Shown: positions 26,101-35,575 of the stretch, in pieces | Numbering within the stretch: position 1 is the stretch's first letter | How the letters are laid out: each line of letters starts with the position of its first letter | Source: CAVYXZ01 sp965223835 | GTDB taxonomy: Bacteria > Chloroflexota > Anaerolineae > Aggregatilineales > Phototrophicaceae | Direction of reading: 5' to 3' | Assembly (NCBI GenBank): GCA_965223835.1 | Contig: CBDCXQ010000001.1 | Location: 5,270,001 to 5,334,000 of the forward strand | DNA: 64,000 nucleotides | Position numbers and translations under genes: made by a program | The notes under the pieces: model-generated | What the model saw: only the letters and a program-made list of their open reading frames with translations | What the model was told of the DNA's origin: nothing | The model's database searches: none

Positions 26101-26841
26101 ATGGCCTTCTTCGCTCTCTATTACATTCCCCCGGCTGACCACCCATTTTATCAGCTTGGGTCACAAATCCTCGGTTACGATGTTCGCGCACGGCAGGTCT
26201 TGCCGATTGCCAACGCCGCTCGTGAGCGGTTACACCATTTTGATAATCAGTGGGTCGCCCGTTCGCAAGAATTTGGCTTCCACCTCACCATTGGCGATGC
26301 CATTGCCTTCGACCAAGCGCGAACAGCTGCTATTGAATTGGCAATTGAAAACATCCTCAACTGTTTTAATCCGGCGAATCCGTTCGTGCTCAAGCAAGCG
26401 GATGATATGCTCCTGTACCACGATGTCCCCCGGCAGAACATCACGGCGGTGCTGTTGCATTATGAAGCCAACGATCATCTCAAGGTGTTCCAGGCGGTGG
26501 TTGCCGCGTACCTGCACCGCCAGGGCGACGGTTCGTACTATACGGATGTGCCGGAAGCGCAGCTGGCGGACGTCTTCGCAGCAGAGCCATTTCGGGTCCA
26601 TCGGGTGCGCCACTTCTACAGCCCCACACCGTTCGACAGTTTCACGCCCCATTTTACGCTGTTCAACCCTTATCCACTCCACGCCAATCGCACTGCCTTG
26701 AATGCTGATCTCAAGGCGATTTTTGGCGACTACCAGGAACTGCCTGTCGAGTCGGTATGTCTGTTAGTCAAGCCCGATCGGGCTGAGCATTATCATCTAG
26801 TCCGCGAATTTCATCGCAACGATTATCCGCAACCGCTTTGA
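26101..26841 (+). CDS. DUF1045-type 2H phosphoesterase
   Basis: Two HxT motifs mark the 2H superfamily: GFHLTIGDAI (about residue 60) and PHFTLFNP (about residue 183). The start (ALYYIPPADHPFYQLGSQILGYD) resembles DUF1045, a family often found in phosphonate-use operons and implicated in cyclic phosphate chemistry. No phosphonate genes are adjacent. AAGGAG precedes the ATG. The following glycosyltransferase starts 12 bases after its stop, indicating co-transcription. Confidence 0.75.
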   Translation: MAFFALYYIPPADHPFYQLGSQILGYDVRARQVLPIANAARERLHHFDNQWVARSQEFGFHLTIGDAIAFDQARTAAIELAIENILNCFNPANPFVLKQADDMLLYHDVPRQNITAVLLHYEANDHLKVFQAVVAAYLHRQGDGSYYTDVPEAQLADVFAAEPFRVHRVRHFYSPTPFDSFTPHFTLFNPYPLHANRTALNADLKAIFGDYQELPVESVCLLVKPDRAEHYHLVREFHRNDYPQPL

Positions 26842-26853
26842 GATACCTGACCT

Positions 26854-27816
26854 GTGATTTCGCTGATTGCCACCGTTCTGAATGAAGGCGACAACATCCA
26901 TCGGCTGTTACAGTCCTTGCTGGCCCAGACACGACGCCCGGATGAAGTTGTCATTGTCGATGGCGGTAGCACCGACGACACGCTAGCGATCACCAGGAGT
27001 TATGCCGATCAACTGCCCCTGTGCGTTCTCTCCGAACCAGGATGTAACATCAGCCGGGGCCGCAACGTGGCGATTGCCGCGGCGCAAGGCGACATCATCG
27101 CGGTGACGGATGCCGGGGTTGTCTTGCCCACCGACTGGCTGGAACATCTGACGCAACCGCTGCTGGATAATCCTAAATGCCAGGTCGCCAGTGGCTTTTT
27201 TCGCGCTGACCCGCACACCATTTTCGAGGTGGCGATGGGCGCAACGGTGCTCCCTTTGCGCGACGAGATCAACCCCGACCAATTTTTACCCAGTAGCCGT
27301 AGCGTTGCCTTTCGCAAATCAGCCTGGAAAGCCGTTGGTGGCTATCCTGAATGGCTGGATTACAGCGAAGATCTGGTATTTGATCTCGAACTTAAAACCC
27401 GGTTCGCCCCGTTTGCCTTCGCGCCCGAAGCCCTGGTGCTATTTCGGCCCCGCGGGTCGCTTCGAGCCTTCTTCAAGCAATATTATTTATATGCACGCGG
27501 CGATGGGAAGGCCGACCTGTGGCGTAAGCGCCACGCTATCCGATATTTGACATATCTGCTGGTTATCCCGCTGATCGTGATTCTAGGGTTCGTGATCCAC
27601 CCCTTATTATGGTTACTCTTCTTACCGGGCGCGGTAGTCTATTTGTGGCGACCCTACCGTCGTCTCCCGACCGTCTGGCGCTGGACATCAATCCCACAAA
27701 CTGCACCGGCTTTGATCTATGCGGTCGGCCTCGTGCCCGTAATCCGGGTGGTCGGTGATGTCGCAAAAATGCTCGGCTACCCGGTGGGGGTCCGCTGGCG
27801 CTGGCGCAATCGTTAG
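26854..27816 (+). CDS. Family 2 glycosyltransferase with C-terminal membrane segments
   Basis: The GT-A fold is clear: ATVLNEGDNIHRLLQSLLAQ, VDGGSTDDT, and TDAGVVLP in place of the DxD region. The C-terminus has two or more hydrophobic helices (about residues 230-275), so the enzyme is membrane-bound and probably elongates a glycan or glycolipid. It starts with GTG 12 bases after the 2H phosphoesterase gene without a visible ribosome site, suggesting coupled translation. Confidence 0.9.
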   Translation: MISLIATVLNEGDNIHRLLQSLLAQTRRPDEVVIVDGGSTDDTLAITRSYADQLPLCVLSEPGCNISRGRNVAIAAAQGDIIAVTDAGVVLPTDWLEHLTQPLLDNPKCQVASGFFRADPHTIFEVAMGATVLPLRDEINPDQFLPSSRSVAFRKSAWKAVGGYPEWLDYSEDLVFDLELKTRFAPFAFAPEALVLFRPRGSLRAFFKQYYLYARGDGKADLWRKRHAIRYLTYLLVIPLIVILGFVIHPLLWLLFLPGAVVYLWRPYRRLPTVWRWTSIPQTAPALIYAVGLVPVIRVVGDVAKMLGYPVGVRWRWRNR

Positions 27817-27885
27817 CCAATCATCGGTGAAGCACTCAAAAATGGTTATAATAGAAAACAGTATTGCGTGCCGCCGGAGCGTGTT

Positions 27886-28704
27886 ATGTCACTGGACTTT
27901 GCGAACATTAACCTCAAAGTGCTGATAATGGATACCGATTTCTACGCTATCCAGGCCGTCAACGGCTATCTGGCGTGGGACCGGCGCACCCGCGTGACTA
28001 ACATGTCTGAATCGCCTGAAGAAATGTGGGAGTACATTAACACGACACCGCTGGCAGAGTTGCCCGATGTGGTCCTGCTCGATTCAGATCATTGGCTGGA
28101 GCACGAACAGGATTTGCACGACACCATTGTGGCCCTGTGTGAGCGGATTGACGGCGTGCGTGTGATTTGCCTGGGGCAGGTCGTACAGCCTGAGCTGGTC
28201 AAAGCTGCTGCCGAAGCTGGCGCTGCCGGTTTCTTGCTCAAAAATGATGTGCGCCTGCAGATCGCCTGGGCCATTGTTTATACGCTGGAACATGACTTTA
28301 TCGTGACCGCTGATGTATCGCGTGTCAGCGAGGGCATGTTCCACCCGCGCATTTTCCGAGCGCGACGTTTGCCTGAACACCGCGAATATCCCGAATTAAC
28401 GGCCCGCATCCGCCAGGCGATTCGGCTGGCCGTTGTGGAAGGGATGCCGGCACATCTGGCCGCTGATGAAATGGGCATCAGCCTGCACACGATTCGCGGC
28501 TACATCAAAGAAGGCTACCGCATTATGGAAGCCTATGACGAGTTTGAATATCCGGTCGATATGACGCCCCAGGAAAAAGCTTTTATGCGCTTTACCGCGT
28601 TTGCCGCCGAAAAAGCGGAAGCAGATCAGGACGAAACCCTGCCCACTGCGTCCGATCTTGATGAAGCCGCCGGTGAAGATGCAGTTGAAGCGGACGATTC
28701 GTAA
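27886..28704 (+). CDS. Atypical response regulator (receiver plus HTH)
   Basis: Residues 1-125 form a receiver-like domain with acidic residues in LIMDTDFY, a candidate phospho-Asp in VVLLDSD and the Lys in FLLKND. The usual Thr/Ser position reads ICLGQ, so phosphorylation may be lost or altered. A helix-turn-helix follows (EGMPAHLAADEMGISLHTIRGYIKEGY), then an acidic tail. The ATG at 27886 has CCGGAG upstream. TATAAT at 27847-27852 is a good -10 box. No histidine kinase gene is adjacent. Confidence 0.75.
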   Translation: MSLDFANINLKVLIMDTDFYAIQAVNGYLAWDRRTRVTNMSESPEEMWEYINTTPLAELPDVVLLDSDHWLEHEQDLHDTIVALCERIDGVRVICLGQVVQPELVKAAAEAGAAGFLLKNDVRLQIAWAIVYTLEHDFIVTADVSRVSEGMFHPRIFRARRLPEHREYPELTARIRQAIRLAVVEGMPAHLAADEMGISLHTIRGYIKEGYRIMEAYDEFEYPVDMTPQEKAFMRFTAFAAEKAEADQDETLPTASDLDEAAGEDAVEADDS

Positions 28705-28709
28705 CCCTC

Positions 28710-29729
28710 ATGCTGGAAAAGCCCAATCTACCCGATGCTGACATCATCGCCGCCCTCCGCACGGGCTATGACCTGGCAGTAACCGCCCTGGAATTTCTCC
28801 CCATCGGCTATGATTCCACCGCCTGGTTGTTCCGGGTACAAACAGAAACCCGTGTGACCTATTTTCTCAAGCTCAAAAAAGGCGAATTCTATGCGCCTGG
28901 TGTGACTGTGCCGCATTATCTAAAAGCCAATGGTGTCGAACCCGTCGTTGCCCCGCTGCCCACCATAACTGGCAACCTGTATCATCCGGTTAACCCAGCA
29001 TACTCCCTCATCTTGTTCCCATATGTTGACGCCGAAAATGGCATGGAGGTCGGCCTGACCGCCGCGCAATGGACCGCGCTGGGCACGGCCTTACAGAAAT
29101 TGCACGCGCTGACTCCGACAATCAAGGCACTGGAACCTGTTCGAGTGGAGACGTTTACACTCCCGGCGCAATGGCTGGAGACCATCCAACGAGCGCAGGC
29201 CACCATTGACCAGGATGAGTTTGCGCACACATTTGAACAGGAATTCGCCGCCTTCTGGCAAGCATGTCAAACTGAGATACACCAGATTGTGCAGCGGGCA
29301 GTGCAGTTGGGGAATTGGTTGCAAGCCGAACCACCGGAACTGGTTTTATGCCACACTGATATTCACACCGCCAATGTACTGGTAGTGGGAACGGAAACCA
29401 TCCATATTGTCGATTGGGATGCGCCGCTTTTTGCCCCGCGTGAACGCGACCTCATGTTCATAGTTGAGCAGCCCGCCGACCACACCACCGCTTTTTTCGC
29501 GGGTTATGGGCAAAGGTCGATCAATCCGCTGGCGCTGGCCTACTATCGCTATGAGTGGATCGTGCAGGAGTTTAGTGATTTTGCCAATCGCATCTTTTTT
29601 CTGGATGATGTCGGTGACGAAACACGCTGGGACTCAGCACATGGCTTCCGGGAATTATTTGATCCCGATGATGTCGTCGCTGAAGCCTACAAAGTCGAAG
29701 CCGACTTGCCAGCAGCCTTCAAGGCATAG
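28710..29729 (+). CDS. Aminoglycoside phosphotransferase/choline-kinase-family protein
   Basis: This 339-residue kinase-like protein has the catalytic loop HTDIHTANVLV and the metal-binding Asp in HIVDWDAPLFAPRERDL. The N-terminal lobe includes LKLKKGEFYAP. Family members phosphorylate small molecules (aminoglycosides, choline, homoserine, sugars); resistance should not be assumed. It begins five bases after the response regulator stop, so they share a transcript. Confidence 0.85.
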   Translation: MLEKPNLPDADIIAALRTGYDLAVTALEFLPIGYDSTAWLFRVQTETRVTYFLKLKKGEFYAPGVTVPHYLKANGVEPVVAPLPTITGNLYHPVNPAYSLILFPYVDAENGMEVGLTAAQWTALGTALQKLHALTPTIKALEPVRVETFTLPAQWLETIQRAQATIDQDEFAHTFEQEFAAFWQACQTEIHQIVQRAVQLGNWLQAEPPELVLCHTDIHTANVLVVGTETIHIVDWDAPLFAPRERDLMFIVEQPADHTTAFFAGYGQRSINPLALAYYRYEWIVQEFSDFANRIFFLDDVGDETRWDSAHGFRELFDPDDVVAEAYKVEADLPAAFKA

Positions 29730-29739
29730 GCCATCGTCG

Positions 29740-31242
29740 CTAATCCGCGCCCAGGTGGTAGATTGCTAGTTGAGGGCCGTTCCGTGGACGTTCAATCGTT
29801 GCGATCAACTCACCAGGGATCTCACGCGGAATATAGCTCACTGCCTCAACAATCGCATACGTGCCATGCTCACGACTGTTTAACAAGAGATCACGCAGGT
29901 TATCGAGGTCAGTGCCATTGGGGTTGATGCGCGGGCAGGTCAGCGGCAACGTATCTTCATCCTGGACCATATATTCCAGTGCCCAGCAATTCGCCAGCAA
30001 ACCCAGCACTGAGCCGGGTTCATACGGTTGCAACACGCGAATAACTTCTGCCAGTCCACTGCCAGACCCTTCCGAGCCAATGTACTGGTGGTAATCTTCA
30101 TCCGAGATCGCCAATGCCGCCGGGTCAGTATAGATTGTGAACGTAAACGGCAGCCAGATCACAATCGCCCAGACTATGACACCCGCAACAATCCAACCCT
30201 GCCAGCGACGGGTTTTCATCCGCCATAAATCCGCTAATGCAATGGCTAAGCCCAGCAGCGCAATGCTGAAAGGAATAATCAGATGGCGCGTGTCGGGACG
30301 ATTGTTCAGCCAGTAAACCGCCAGCGACCCGGCCACCAGCGCCGGTAAAAACCATTGACGCCGCCAGAGCAACCAGAGCAAGCCCGCCCCCAACAGCAGC
30401 AAACCGGGCAGCCCAATGAAGCCTTCCAGATTGACAGTGTTGCTGACGATATTGCGCGGAATCCGGGCCAGCAATAGCTCAAGCAGCGGACCATTATCGG
30501 TGTTGCGCAGTAGATAAAAAAATGGATTGTGGTCACGCCACACCAGCAGCAGCACGAAAGCGGCGATCAACACCCCGCCAATCCCGCTTGCCACTATCCC
30601 CCAGGCCATGCGCCGTCGCCAGGATTGATTGCCCGGTAACAGCACTGCCCCTGCCAGCGGCATCGCTAAAAAGGGCAACGACAACACCTTCGCTCCGAAG
30701 GAAATAAACAGTAGTACACCAACCAGCACCGCCTCACGCCAGATAACCCTTTTTGAGAGACGCAGGGTAAAAAAAAGGGCGACACTGAGGGCTGATGCGG
30801 ATACCGGGTCGGCCAATGCCAGACGCTCAAAAAACAGGTGATAGACGCTAAACACGTATAAAGACCCGGCCAGCAGCCCGCCGCTGGTACCAGCCAGCAA
30901 GAAGCCGCTGGCAATGAACGCTGCAAAACCCGGCAGAACCGCCAGCAATGTGATGGTTCGCGCCGTGAAGATCATGGCATTTTGATCGGCCTGCACGGCG
31001 GTATATAACCAGATTGTCAGTTGCCGCCCTTCTTCAGCGTTCGATAAAATCCCTTTTTCAACTACGTTGCGAGCAAAACGCACATGAAAGGCCTCATCGG
31101 TAAAGATGGGGAACTGTTCAAGGGCGATCAAGCGGGTAAACCAGAAGGCCAGCAACAAGCTAACTGCAATGGTTAAATGAATGTGTCGCTGGTTGCTCAA
31201 ATGTGCCGCCTCCGCTGGCTGAATTCGCCTGCCAGAGATCAT
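29740..31242 (-). CDS. GT39/ArnT-like membrane glycosyltransferase
   Basis: Roughly ten hydrophobic helices are visible. The first extracytoplasmic loop has FPIFTDEAFHVRFARN, with the acidic residues typical of GT-C enzymes that use lipid-linked sugars. The C-terminal 100 residues form a soluble domain (IRVLQPYEPGSVLG ...). It probably transfers a sugar from a polyprenyl carrier outside the membrane. The start is set at the ATG at 31242; the ribosome site is weak. It is convergent with the kinase-like gene and divergent from the CAP gene. Confidence 0.85.
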   Translation of the reverse strand: MISGRRIQPAEAAHLSNQRHIHLTIAVSLLLAFWFTRLIALEQFPIFTDEAFHVRFARNVVEKGILSNAEEGRQLTIWLYTAVQADQNAMIFTARTITLLAVLPGFAAFIASGFLLAGTSGGLLAGSLYVFSVYHLFFERLALADPVSASALSVALFFTLRLSKRVIWREAVLVGVLLFISFGAKVLSLPFLAMPLAGAVLLPGNQSWRRRMAWGIVASGIGGVLIAAFVLLLVWRDHNPFFYLLRNTDNGPLLELLLARIPRNIVSNTVNLEGFIGLPGLLLLGAGLLWLLWRRQWFLPALVAGSLAVYWLNNRPDTRHLIIPFSIALLGLAIALADLWRMKTRRWQGWIVAGVIVWAIVIWLPFTFTIYTDPAALAISDEDYHQYIGSEGSGSGLAEVIRVLQPYEPGSVLGLLANCWALEYMVQDEDTLPLTCPRINPNGTDLDNLRDLLLNSREHGTYAIVEAVSYIPREIPGELIATIERPRNGPQLAIYHLGAD

Positions 31243-31311
31243 AGCACAGGCCCCTGGCTCGTCGTCAGGACGAACTTCAGGTGCCAATCGGTGTGTGGTA
31301 CAATGCCCGCC

Positions 31312-32379
31312 ATGTTGCGACGCTGGTTGATTATCGGAAGCCTGTGCCTGTCATTGGTGGGCACTGCGACCCAGGCGCAGGACGTTGCCGGCGATCTGTT
31401 AGGTCGCATCAATAACCTGCGGGCCTCGCTGGGTCTACCCGGCTATCGCATCAATGGTGCGCTCAGTGCTGCGGCCCAGGCTCACGCCCAATGGATGGCG
31501 GACAATGCCTCGATCACCCATAATCGCCCCGATGGTTCCGGGCCACGGACTCGGGCGATCAACGCAGGGTATGGCACGACTGATGTCAGCGAAAATATCT
31601 ATGGCGGTACCAACGCTAACGTAAATTCCGCCTGGACATTCTGGATAAATTCGTCGATTCATTATCGCGGCCTGACGAATACACGCTACCAGGAAGTCGG
31701 CATCGGCGCAGCCCGCTCCGGCTGGGGCGCAACCTATGTGCTGGTATTCGGCAATCCCGGTGGCCCGCCGCCGTTTGTTCCCCAGGCAGCCGCGGGTGCA
31801 AGTGGCTCCATTAGCGGTTTTGTCGAACCACCTTCCTATGTCATTGGTGTTGATCCGCGCGGCTTTATCATGCATGAAATCCAGCCCGAAGATACGCTGG
31901 GCGACATCGCACTGATTTATGGCTATACCTGGGATGACATTCCCTACATGATGGAGATTAACGAATTAGCGGACAATCGTTCCCTGCAAATCGGCGAGGT
32001 ATTTCTGGTGCCACCCTATGATGGCACGTTTACGCCGACACCCGGCAATGCCGACGCCGATGAACTGGTCGAAGCCGAAATTACACCAATAGAAACCGGA
32101 CCGCCACCTACAGCCACTCAACAACCGACTCTGACACCATCGCCCCGACCCACCCGTATGCTGGTGGCGACCGCCGCTGCCATGCCTGAAGTGCTGGCAC
32201 TTGCCGTAGAACCATCGCCCACCCCGCAAACCGTCGCTTTGATACCGACACCAATGAGAAGTAGTATCACGACCGATGACCGCCCGTCGACCACCCTGAT
32301 TATCGCGCTGGTGTTACAGGTTGGGTTATTGGTTATTGCGGGTGCTGAGTTTGTGCGCCGCACGCGCCGGAGATCATAA
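31312..32379 (+). CDS. Exported CAP/SCP-domain protein with LysM and C-terminal membrane anchor
   Basis: A signal peptide (ending ATQAQ) is followed by a CAP domain: RINNLRASLGLPGY, then HAQWMADN, ENIYGG, HYRGLTNTRYQEVGIG and YVLVFG. A LysM-type domain (HEIQPEDTLGDIALIYG ... IGEVFLVP), a Thr/Pro-rich stretch, a membrane helix and a basic tail end the protein. It is probably held at the cell surface and bound to the wall. TACAAT at 31299-31304 ends only seven bases before the ATG, so the message may be leaderless. Confidence 0.88.
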   Translation: MLRRWLIIGSLCLSLVGTATQAQDVAGDLLGRINNLRASLGLPGYRINGALSAAAQAHAQWMADNASITHNRPDGSGPRTRAINAGYGTTDVSENIYGGTNANVNSAWTFWINSSIHYRGLTNTRYQEVGIGAARSGWGATYVLVFGNPGGPPPFVPQAAAGASGSISGFVEPPSYVIGVDPRGFIMHEIQPEDTLGDIALIYGYTWDDIPYMMEINELADNRSLQIGEVFLVPPYDGTFTPTPGNADADELVEAEITPIETGPPPTATQQPTLTPSPRPTRMLVATAAAMPEVLALAVEPSPTPQTVALIPTPMRSSITTDDRPSTTLIIALVLQVGLLVIAGAEFVRRTRRRS

Positions 32380-32792
32380 TGCGCTATGTTCGCGCCTTTT
32401 TTACGGCGCTCAAATTAACATTGACCGGGGATGTTCCCCAGCCAACACCATTGGAATACTGGATAACCGTCGCTTTACAACAACTTGATACGCTCCAGCA
32501 AGTCGCCGACCAGCAGAACATTGACTCACAACAGATCACCGTAACCGTAGACCGCCGTGAGCAGTCAATGGCAACCCTGCTGGACATTGTACGCTTCCAT
32601 CTAACCGAGGAATATCCCATCATGTTGCGGCACGGGACTCGCGACAGCCTAAATTTAATCTATGCGGCGAACCTGGACGATCATTTTCGTCTGACTCGCT
32701 TGGAAGCCGCGCTGGAATCGACAACGTTGCGCGAGGCCGTCCTGCAACTGAGTAATCACCTGGAAGCGATCCCTCAACCTGAAGAGAAATAA
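32379..32792 (+). CDS. Hypothetical protein, 137 residues
   Basis: I do not recognise this protein. Its start overlaps the CAP gene stop by one base (TAATG), so they are translated together. The sequence is mostly helical and soluble (TVALQQLDTLQQVADQQN, then LEAALESTTLREAVLQLSNHLEA). A role linked to the surface CAP/LysM protein is suggested by the overlap alone. Confidence 0.65.
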   Translation: MRYVRAFFTALKLTLTGDVPQPTPLEYWITVALQQLDTLQQVADQQNIDSQQITVTVDRREQSMATLLDIVRFHLTEEYPIMLRHGTRDSLNLIYAANLDDHFRLTRLEAALESTTLREAVLQLSNHLEAIPQPEEK

Positions 32793-32830
32793 ATAACGTA
32801 AAAATTTATCAAGACAAGCATGAAGATCCA

Positions 32831-32860
32831 TTGACTCTTAATCCTAACTTATGCTATCTT
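32831..32860 (+). promoter_or_regulatory. Promoter of the Flp pilin gene
   Basis: TTGACT (32831-32836) and TATCTT (32855-32860) are separated by 18 bases, about 50 bases upstream of the pilin start. With the terminator after the gene, this makes the pilin a single-gene unit. Confidence 0.6.
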
Positions 32861-32907
32861 TAGATCAGTTGCCAATGCAACCTCATTCATTTATAGGAGT
32901 AATTATC

Positions 32908-33054
32908 ATGCTGTACATGCCCCGCGAAGAAGGTCAAGGTCTGGTAGAATATGCGTTGATCCTGGTTCTGGTCGCCGTTGTCGTGATCGTGATCCTGGCG
33001 CTGCTTGGCCCGGCCATCGGTAACATCTTCTCGAACCTCGTCAACACCCTGTAA
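32908..33054 (+). CDS. Flp/Fap-type pilin subunit
   Basis: This 48-residue protein has the Flp prepilin form: a short charged leader (MLYMPREEG), the processing region GQGLVEYALIL and one long hydrophobic helix. Flp pilins are cleaved by a TadV-type peptidase and assembled by Tad machinery. AGGAG lies eight bases upstream of the ATG, which selects this start over a longer frame from 32851. No tad or other pilin genes are in the window. Confidence 0.88.
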   Translation: MLYMPREEGQGLVEYALILVLVAVVVIVILALLGPAIGNIFSNLVNTL

Positions 33055-33073
33055 TTCGTTGATCTTCAACACC

Positions 33074-33102
33074 AAAAGGGGCGTCCACTGGGCGCTCTTT
33101 TT
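33074..33102 (+). terminator. Terminator of the pilin gene
   Basis: AAAAGGGGCGTCC pairs with GGGCGCTCTTTT (one bulged G) and a T-run follows. It lies 20 bases after the pilin stop. Confidence 0.75.
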
Positions 33103-33188
33103 GATTCATCCACCAGCCAAAATCTCCAGATGTGTTCAGCGGCCTGGGCAAATTAAGACGCGAGCAGTGTTTTTAATGGCCTTTAGAA

Positions 33189-34232
33189 CTATTTGGTATC
33201 AGGGTCATGAAGATCAATAGGCTGTTGCGAATCAATCTGAGTATCGGCCCGTCCAGGTTGCTCATCAGTTGAAGCAATAGTATCTGGCAACGGTTGCTGG
33301 CGAACCCGTTGAGGTGGTTGCCGGTTGACGAGAAGTTGAAATATATCGGGCCGTGAATAGTGTCCACCAGCGTCCATTACGATCTTAGCTTTTCGGACCT
33401 CTTTCATCGATATTCTTGCTGTGAGAATGGTCTCCCCTTCGGCTGGACCGGCAACAATCTCGCCCCGTGGATCAATGATGCAACTGTCGCCCGTTATTGG
33501 GAAATAGCTAATCTCACGAAAGCGCTCAGGGACACACTCAGGAAGACGCATACCGGCGGCTAGCAACACATAACAACTACCCTGCGATGCGAAGGCCCGC
33601 GAAAGGAGCAGCTGACGTTCCCAGATAGGGGTCGTTGGCGCTTGCTTAGGCTCCATACCCGGCCAGGTGGCGATATGAATTTGCGTGCCTTGCGCCATCA
33701 GTGCATAACCCGGCAGCACCATATTGTGCTCCCAGCAGTTCAAACCACTGATTCGACCATAGGGCCGCTCATAGACCTGGAGACCAACTGCATCTCCTTC
33801 ACCCCAGACCGTTCGCTCGATAAATGTAGGTTTGAGTTTGCGATGGCGTCCAAGAATATGTCCCTCGCTACTGATGAAGAGCAGGGTACAGTAAACCGTT
33901 CCCTGAGTTTGCCGGTCGCGTTCAGCGATACCAATCACCACATCGATACCGGCCTGTTTTGCAGCAGCACACAATCGATCAGTGGTTTGGCTGGGGATTT
34001 CAACTGCATTCTCCAGATATAAAGCCGCAGCTTCCCACCAGAGTTCAGAGTGCCTCGCTCCAGCAAATGCAGGATACCCCGGCAGCCAGGTTTCGCCAAA
34101 GGCTACCAGCCGAGCGTCTTTCTGGGCTGCCGCGGTGATAAGTTGGCAGGCTTTATCAGTTGATGCTTCACGATTAAAGACAATCGGCGACGCCTGTGCC
34201 ACTGCGACTGTAAATTCAGAGAATTGCACCAT
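33189..34232 (-). CDS. Nitrilase (carbon-nitrogen hydrolase family)
   Basis: The Glu-Lys-Cys triad is visible in FGETWLPGYP, HRKLKPTF and GLNCWEH. The length (347 residues) and GETWLPGYP signature fit true nitrilases, which convert nitriles to carboxylic acids and ammonia, rather than amidases. The C-terminal 40 residues are polar and low in complexity. AAGGTAG precedes the ATG. It is divergent from a MarR regulator, which is a plausible controller. Confidence 0.9.
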   Translation of the reverse strand: MVQFSEFTVAVAQASPIVFNREASTDKACQLITAAAQKDARLVAFGETWLPGYPAFAGARHSELWWEAAALYLENAVEIPSQTTDRLCAAAKQAGIDVVIGIAERDRQTQGTVYCTLLFISSEGHILGRHRKLKPTFIERTVWGEGDAVGLQVYERPYGRISGLNCWEHNMVLPGYALMAQGTQIHIATWPGMEPKQAPTTPIWERQLLLSRAFASQGSCYVLLAAGMRLPECVPERFREISYFPITGDSCIIDPRGEIVAGPAEGETILTARISMKEVRKAKIVMDAGGHYSRPDIFQLLVNRQPPQRVRQQPLPDTIASTDEQPGRADTQIDSQQPIDLHDPDTK

Positions 34233-34426
34233 TTGATCTACCTTCCAAAATCAATATCAGCCAATAATATCTTGCGCTGATTGTACCGGCTGATGTCCCT
34301 ACAACCCAACTTGATTGTTCGTGCAATTTTGATGTGATTGCCCTGGAGAAAGGTGTAGACAGGTTGACAAATCATAAACTGCCCTATATCTTTAGTAAGA
34401 CGGCTGAATAAATTTGATGATTGCTT

Positions 34427-34870
34427 ATGAGACCAAACCCCAAGCCAATCTCTGAAACGACTGGTTATATGATTGCGCGCGTTTGTATGGCTCACCATTA
34501 TCGTGCCGGTAAATTTATGTCAGATATTGGATTGTACCTTGGTCAAGAAATGGTGCTTCAGAACCTGTGGCAAGAGGACAAGTTAACCCAATCCGAGCTG
34601 GCAAACCGTGTTGGTGTGCAGATACAGACAATCCATAAAATGATACGCAGAATGGAAAAAGCAGGATTGGTTACTAAACACGCGGATGAAAAGGATGGGC
34701 GGGTATCTCGCATACATCTCACGTCAACAGGTCGCGAACTACAAACGGTGACTGAACAAGCATGGGATCAACTTGAACAAGAGACACTGGCTGATTTTAC
34801 TGTGGAGGAGCGATACATACTCAATCGTTTATTGTTGAGGCTGGAGCAGAATCTAGCCAGGAAAAATTGA
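34427..34870 (+). CDS. MarR-family transcriptional regulator
   Basis: The 147-residue winged-helix protein contains LTQSELANRVGVQIQTIHKMIRRMEKAGLV and the wing DEKDGRVSRIHLTSTGREL. MarR proteins repress nearby genes and release DNA on binding small aromatic or oxidised ligands. It is divergent from the nitrilase and upstream of the cupin and Gfo/Idh genes. The ATG at 34427 follows an in-frame TTG with little support. Confidence 0.88.
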   Translation: MRPNPKPISETTGYMIARVCMAHHYRAGKFMSDIGLYLGQEMVLQNLWQEDKLTQSELANRVGVQIQTIHKMIRRMEKAGLVTKHADEKDGRVSRIHLTSTGRELQTVTEQAWDQLEQETLADFTVEERYILNRLLLRLEQNLARKN

Positions 34871-35013
34871 CGTTCTTTTTACTAAATTACTTAGCCGTCT
34901 GACTATTAGGCGGCAAGAATGAGATTAGGTATGTCTTCAATTACGTTTTCACCACAGCAATTGCATGCAGTCTCATACTCACATCAGGCCATTCCGAAGG
35001 AAAGGATCAGAAG

Positions 35014-35475
35014 ATGAAACCAGCACACACAACATACGCCCAGGCCGATACGATTGAGTTACTTCCCGGTTTAACGATGAAAGTGTTGCTTGGTAGCAAG
35101 GAAACGAATGGTTTGCAGGCAATTTTTGAAGACATTGTTGATCCCGGTGTCGGATTAGCTCGACACATCCATCATCAGCAAGACGAAACATTCATTTTTC
35201 TTGAAGGAACGTTTGCTGTTGAAGTGAATGGCGAACGATATCGTATGACGGCAGGCGATGTCGCCTTTATTCCAAAAGGGGCAGTACATGCCTGGAAGAA
35301 CGTCGGTACGAGTCAGGGTCGCTTGCGCTACATTTTTTCACCAGCCCTGAATATAGAAGCGATGTTTCGTGAATTAAATCAGTTGAGAAAGTCTGGAGAA
35401 TTTACGGATGAACTGGCACAGGAGCTTGCCGCAAAATATCCAGAGCAAGAGACTGCAGGCCCACCATTGGAATGA
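35014..35475 (+). CDS. Cupin-domain protein
   Basis: A single cupin barrel contains HIHHQQDETFIFLEGTFAVEVNG, with three His and a Glu as metal ligands, and the second motif GDVAFIPKGAVHAWKNVG. The C-terminal helix pair is typical of small quercetinase-like cupins. The reaction is unknown. It starts about 140 bases after the MarR gene and 100 before the Gfo/Idh gene on the same strand. Confidence 0.85.
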   Translation: MKPAHTTYAQADTIELLPGLTMKVLLGSKETNGLQAIFEDIVDPGVGLARHIHHQQDETFIFLEGTFAVEVNGERYRMTAGDVAFIPKGAVHAWKNVGTSQGRLRYIFSPALNIEAMFRELNQLRKSGEFTDELAQELAAKYPEQETAGPPLE

Positions 35476-35575
35476 GATTTATCTCATCACTTTGATTCGA
35501 CGACAATGAGTTTCAGGCTCGACAAATTTCTATTGTTGGTAACGGGGATGAATATAAACTCAGAAAGGCAACGAT

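Noticed and set aside
28710..29729. Antibiotic resistance gene call for the phosphotransferase-family protein
   Set aside because: The family includes many metabolic kinases, and nothing in the sequence or context points to aminoglycosides.
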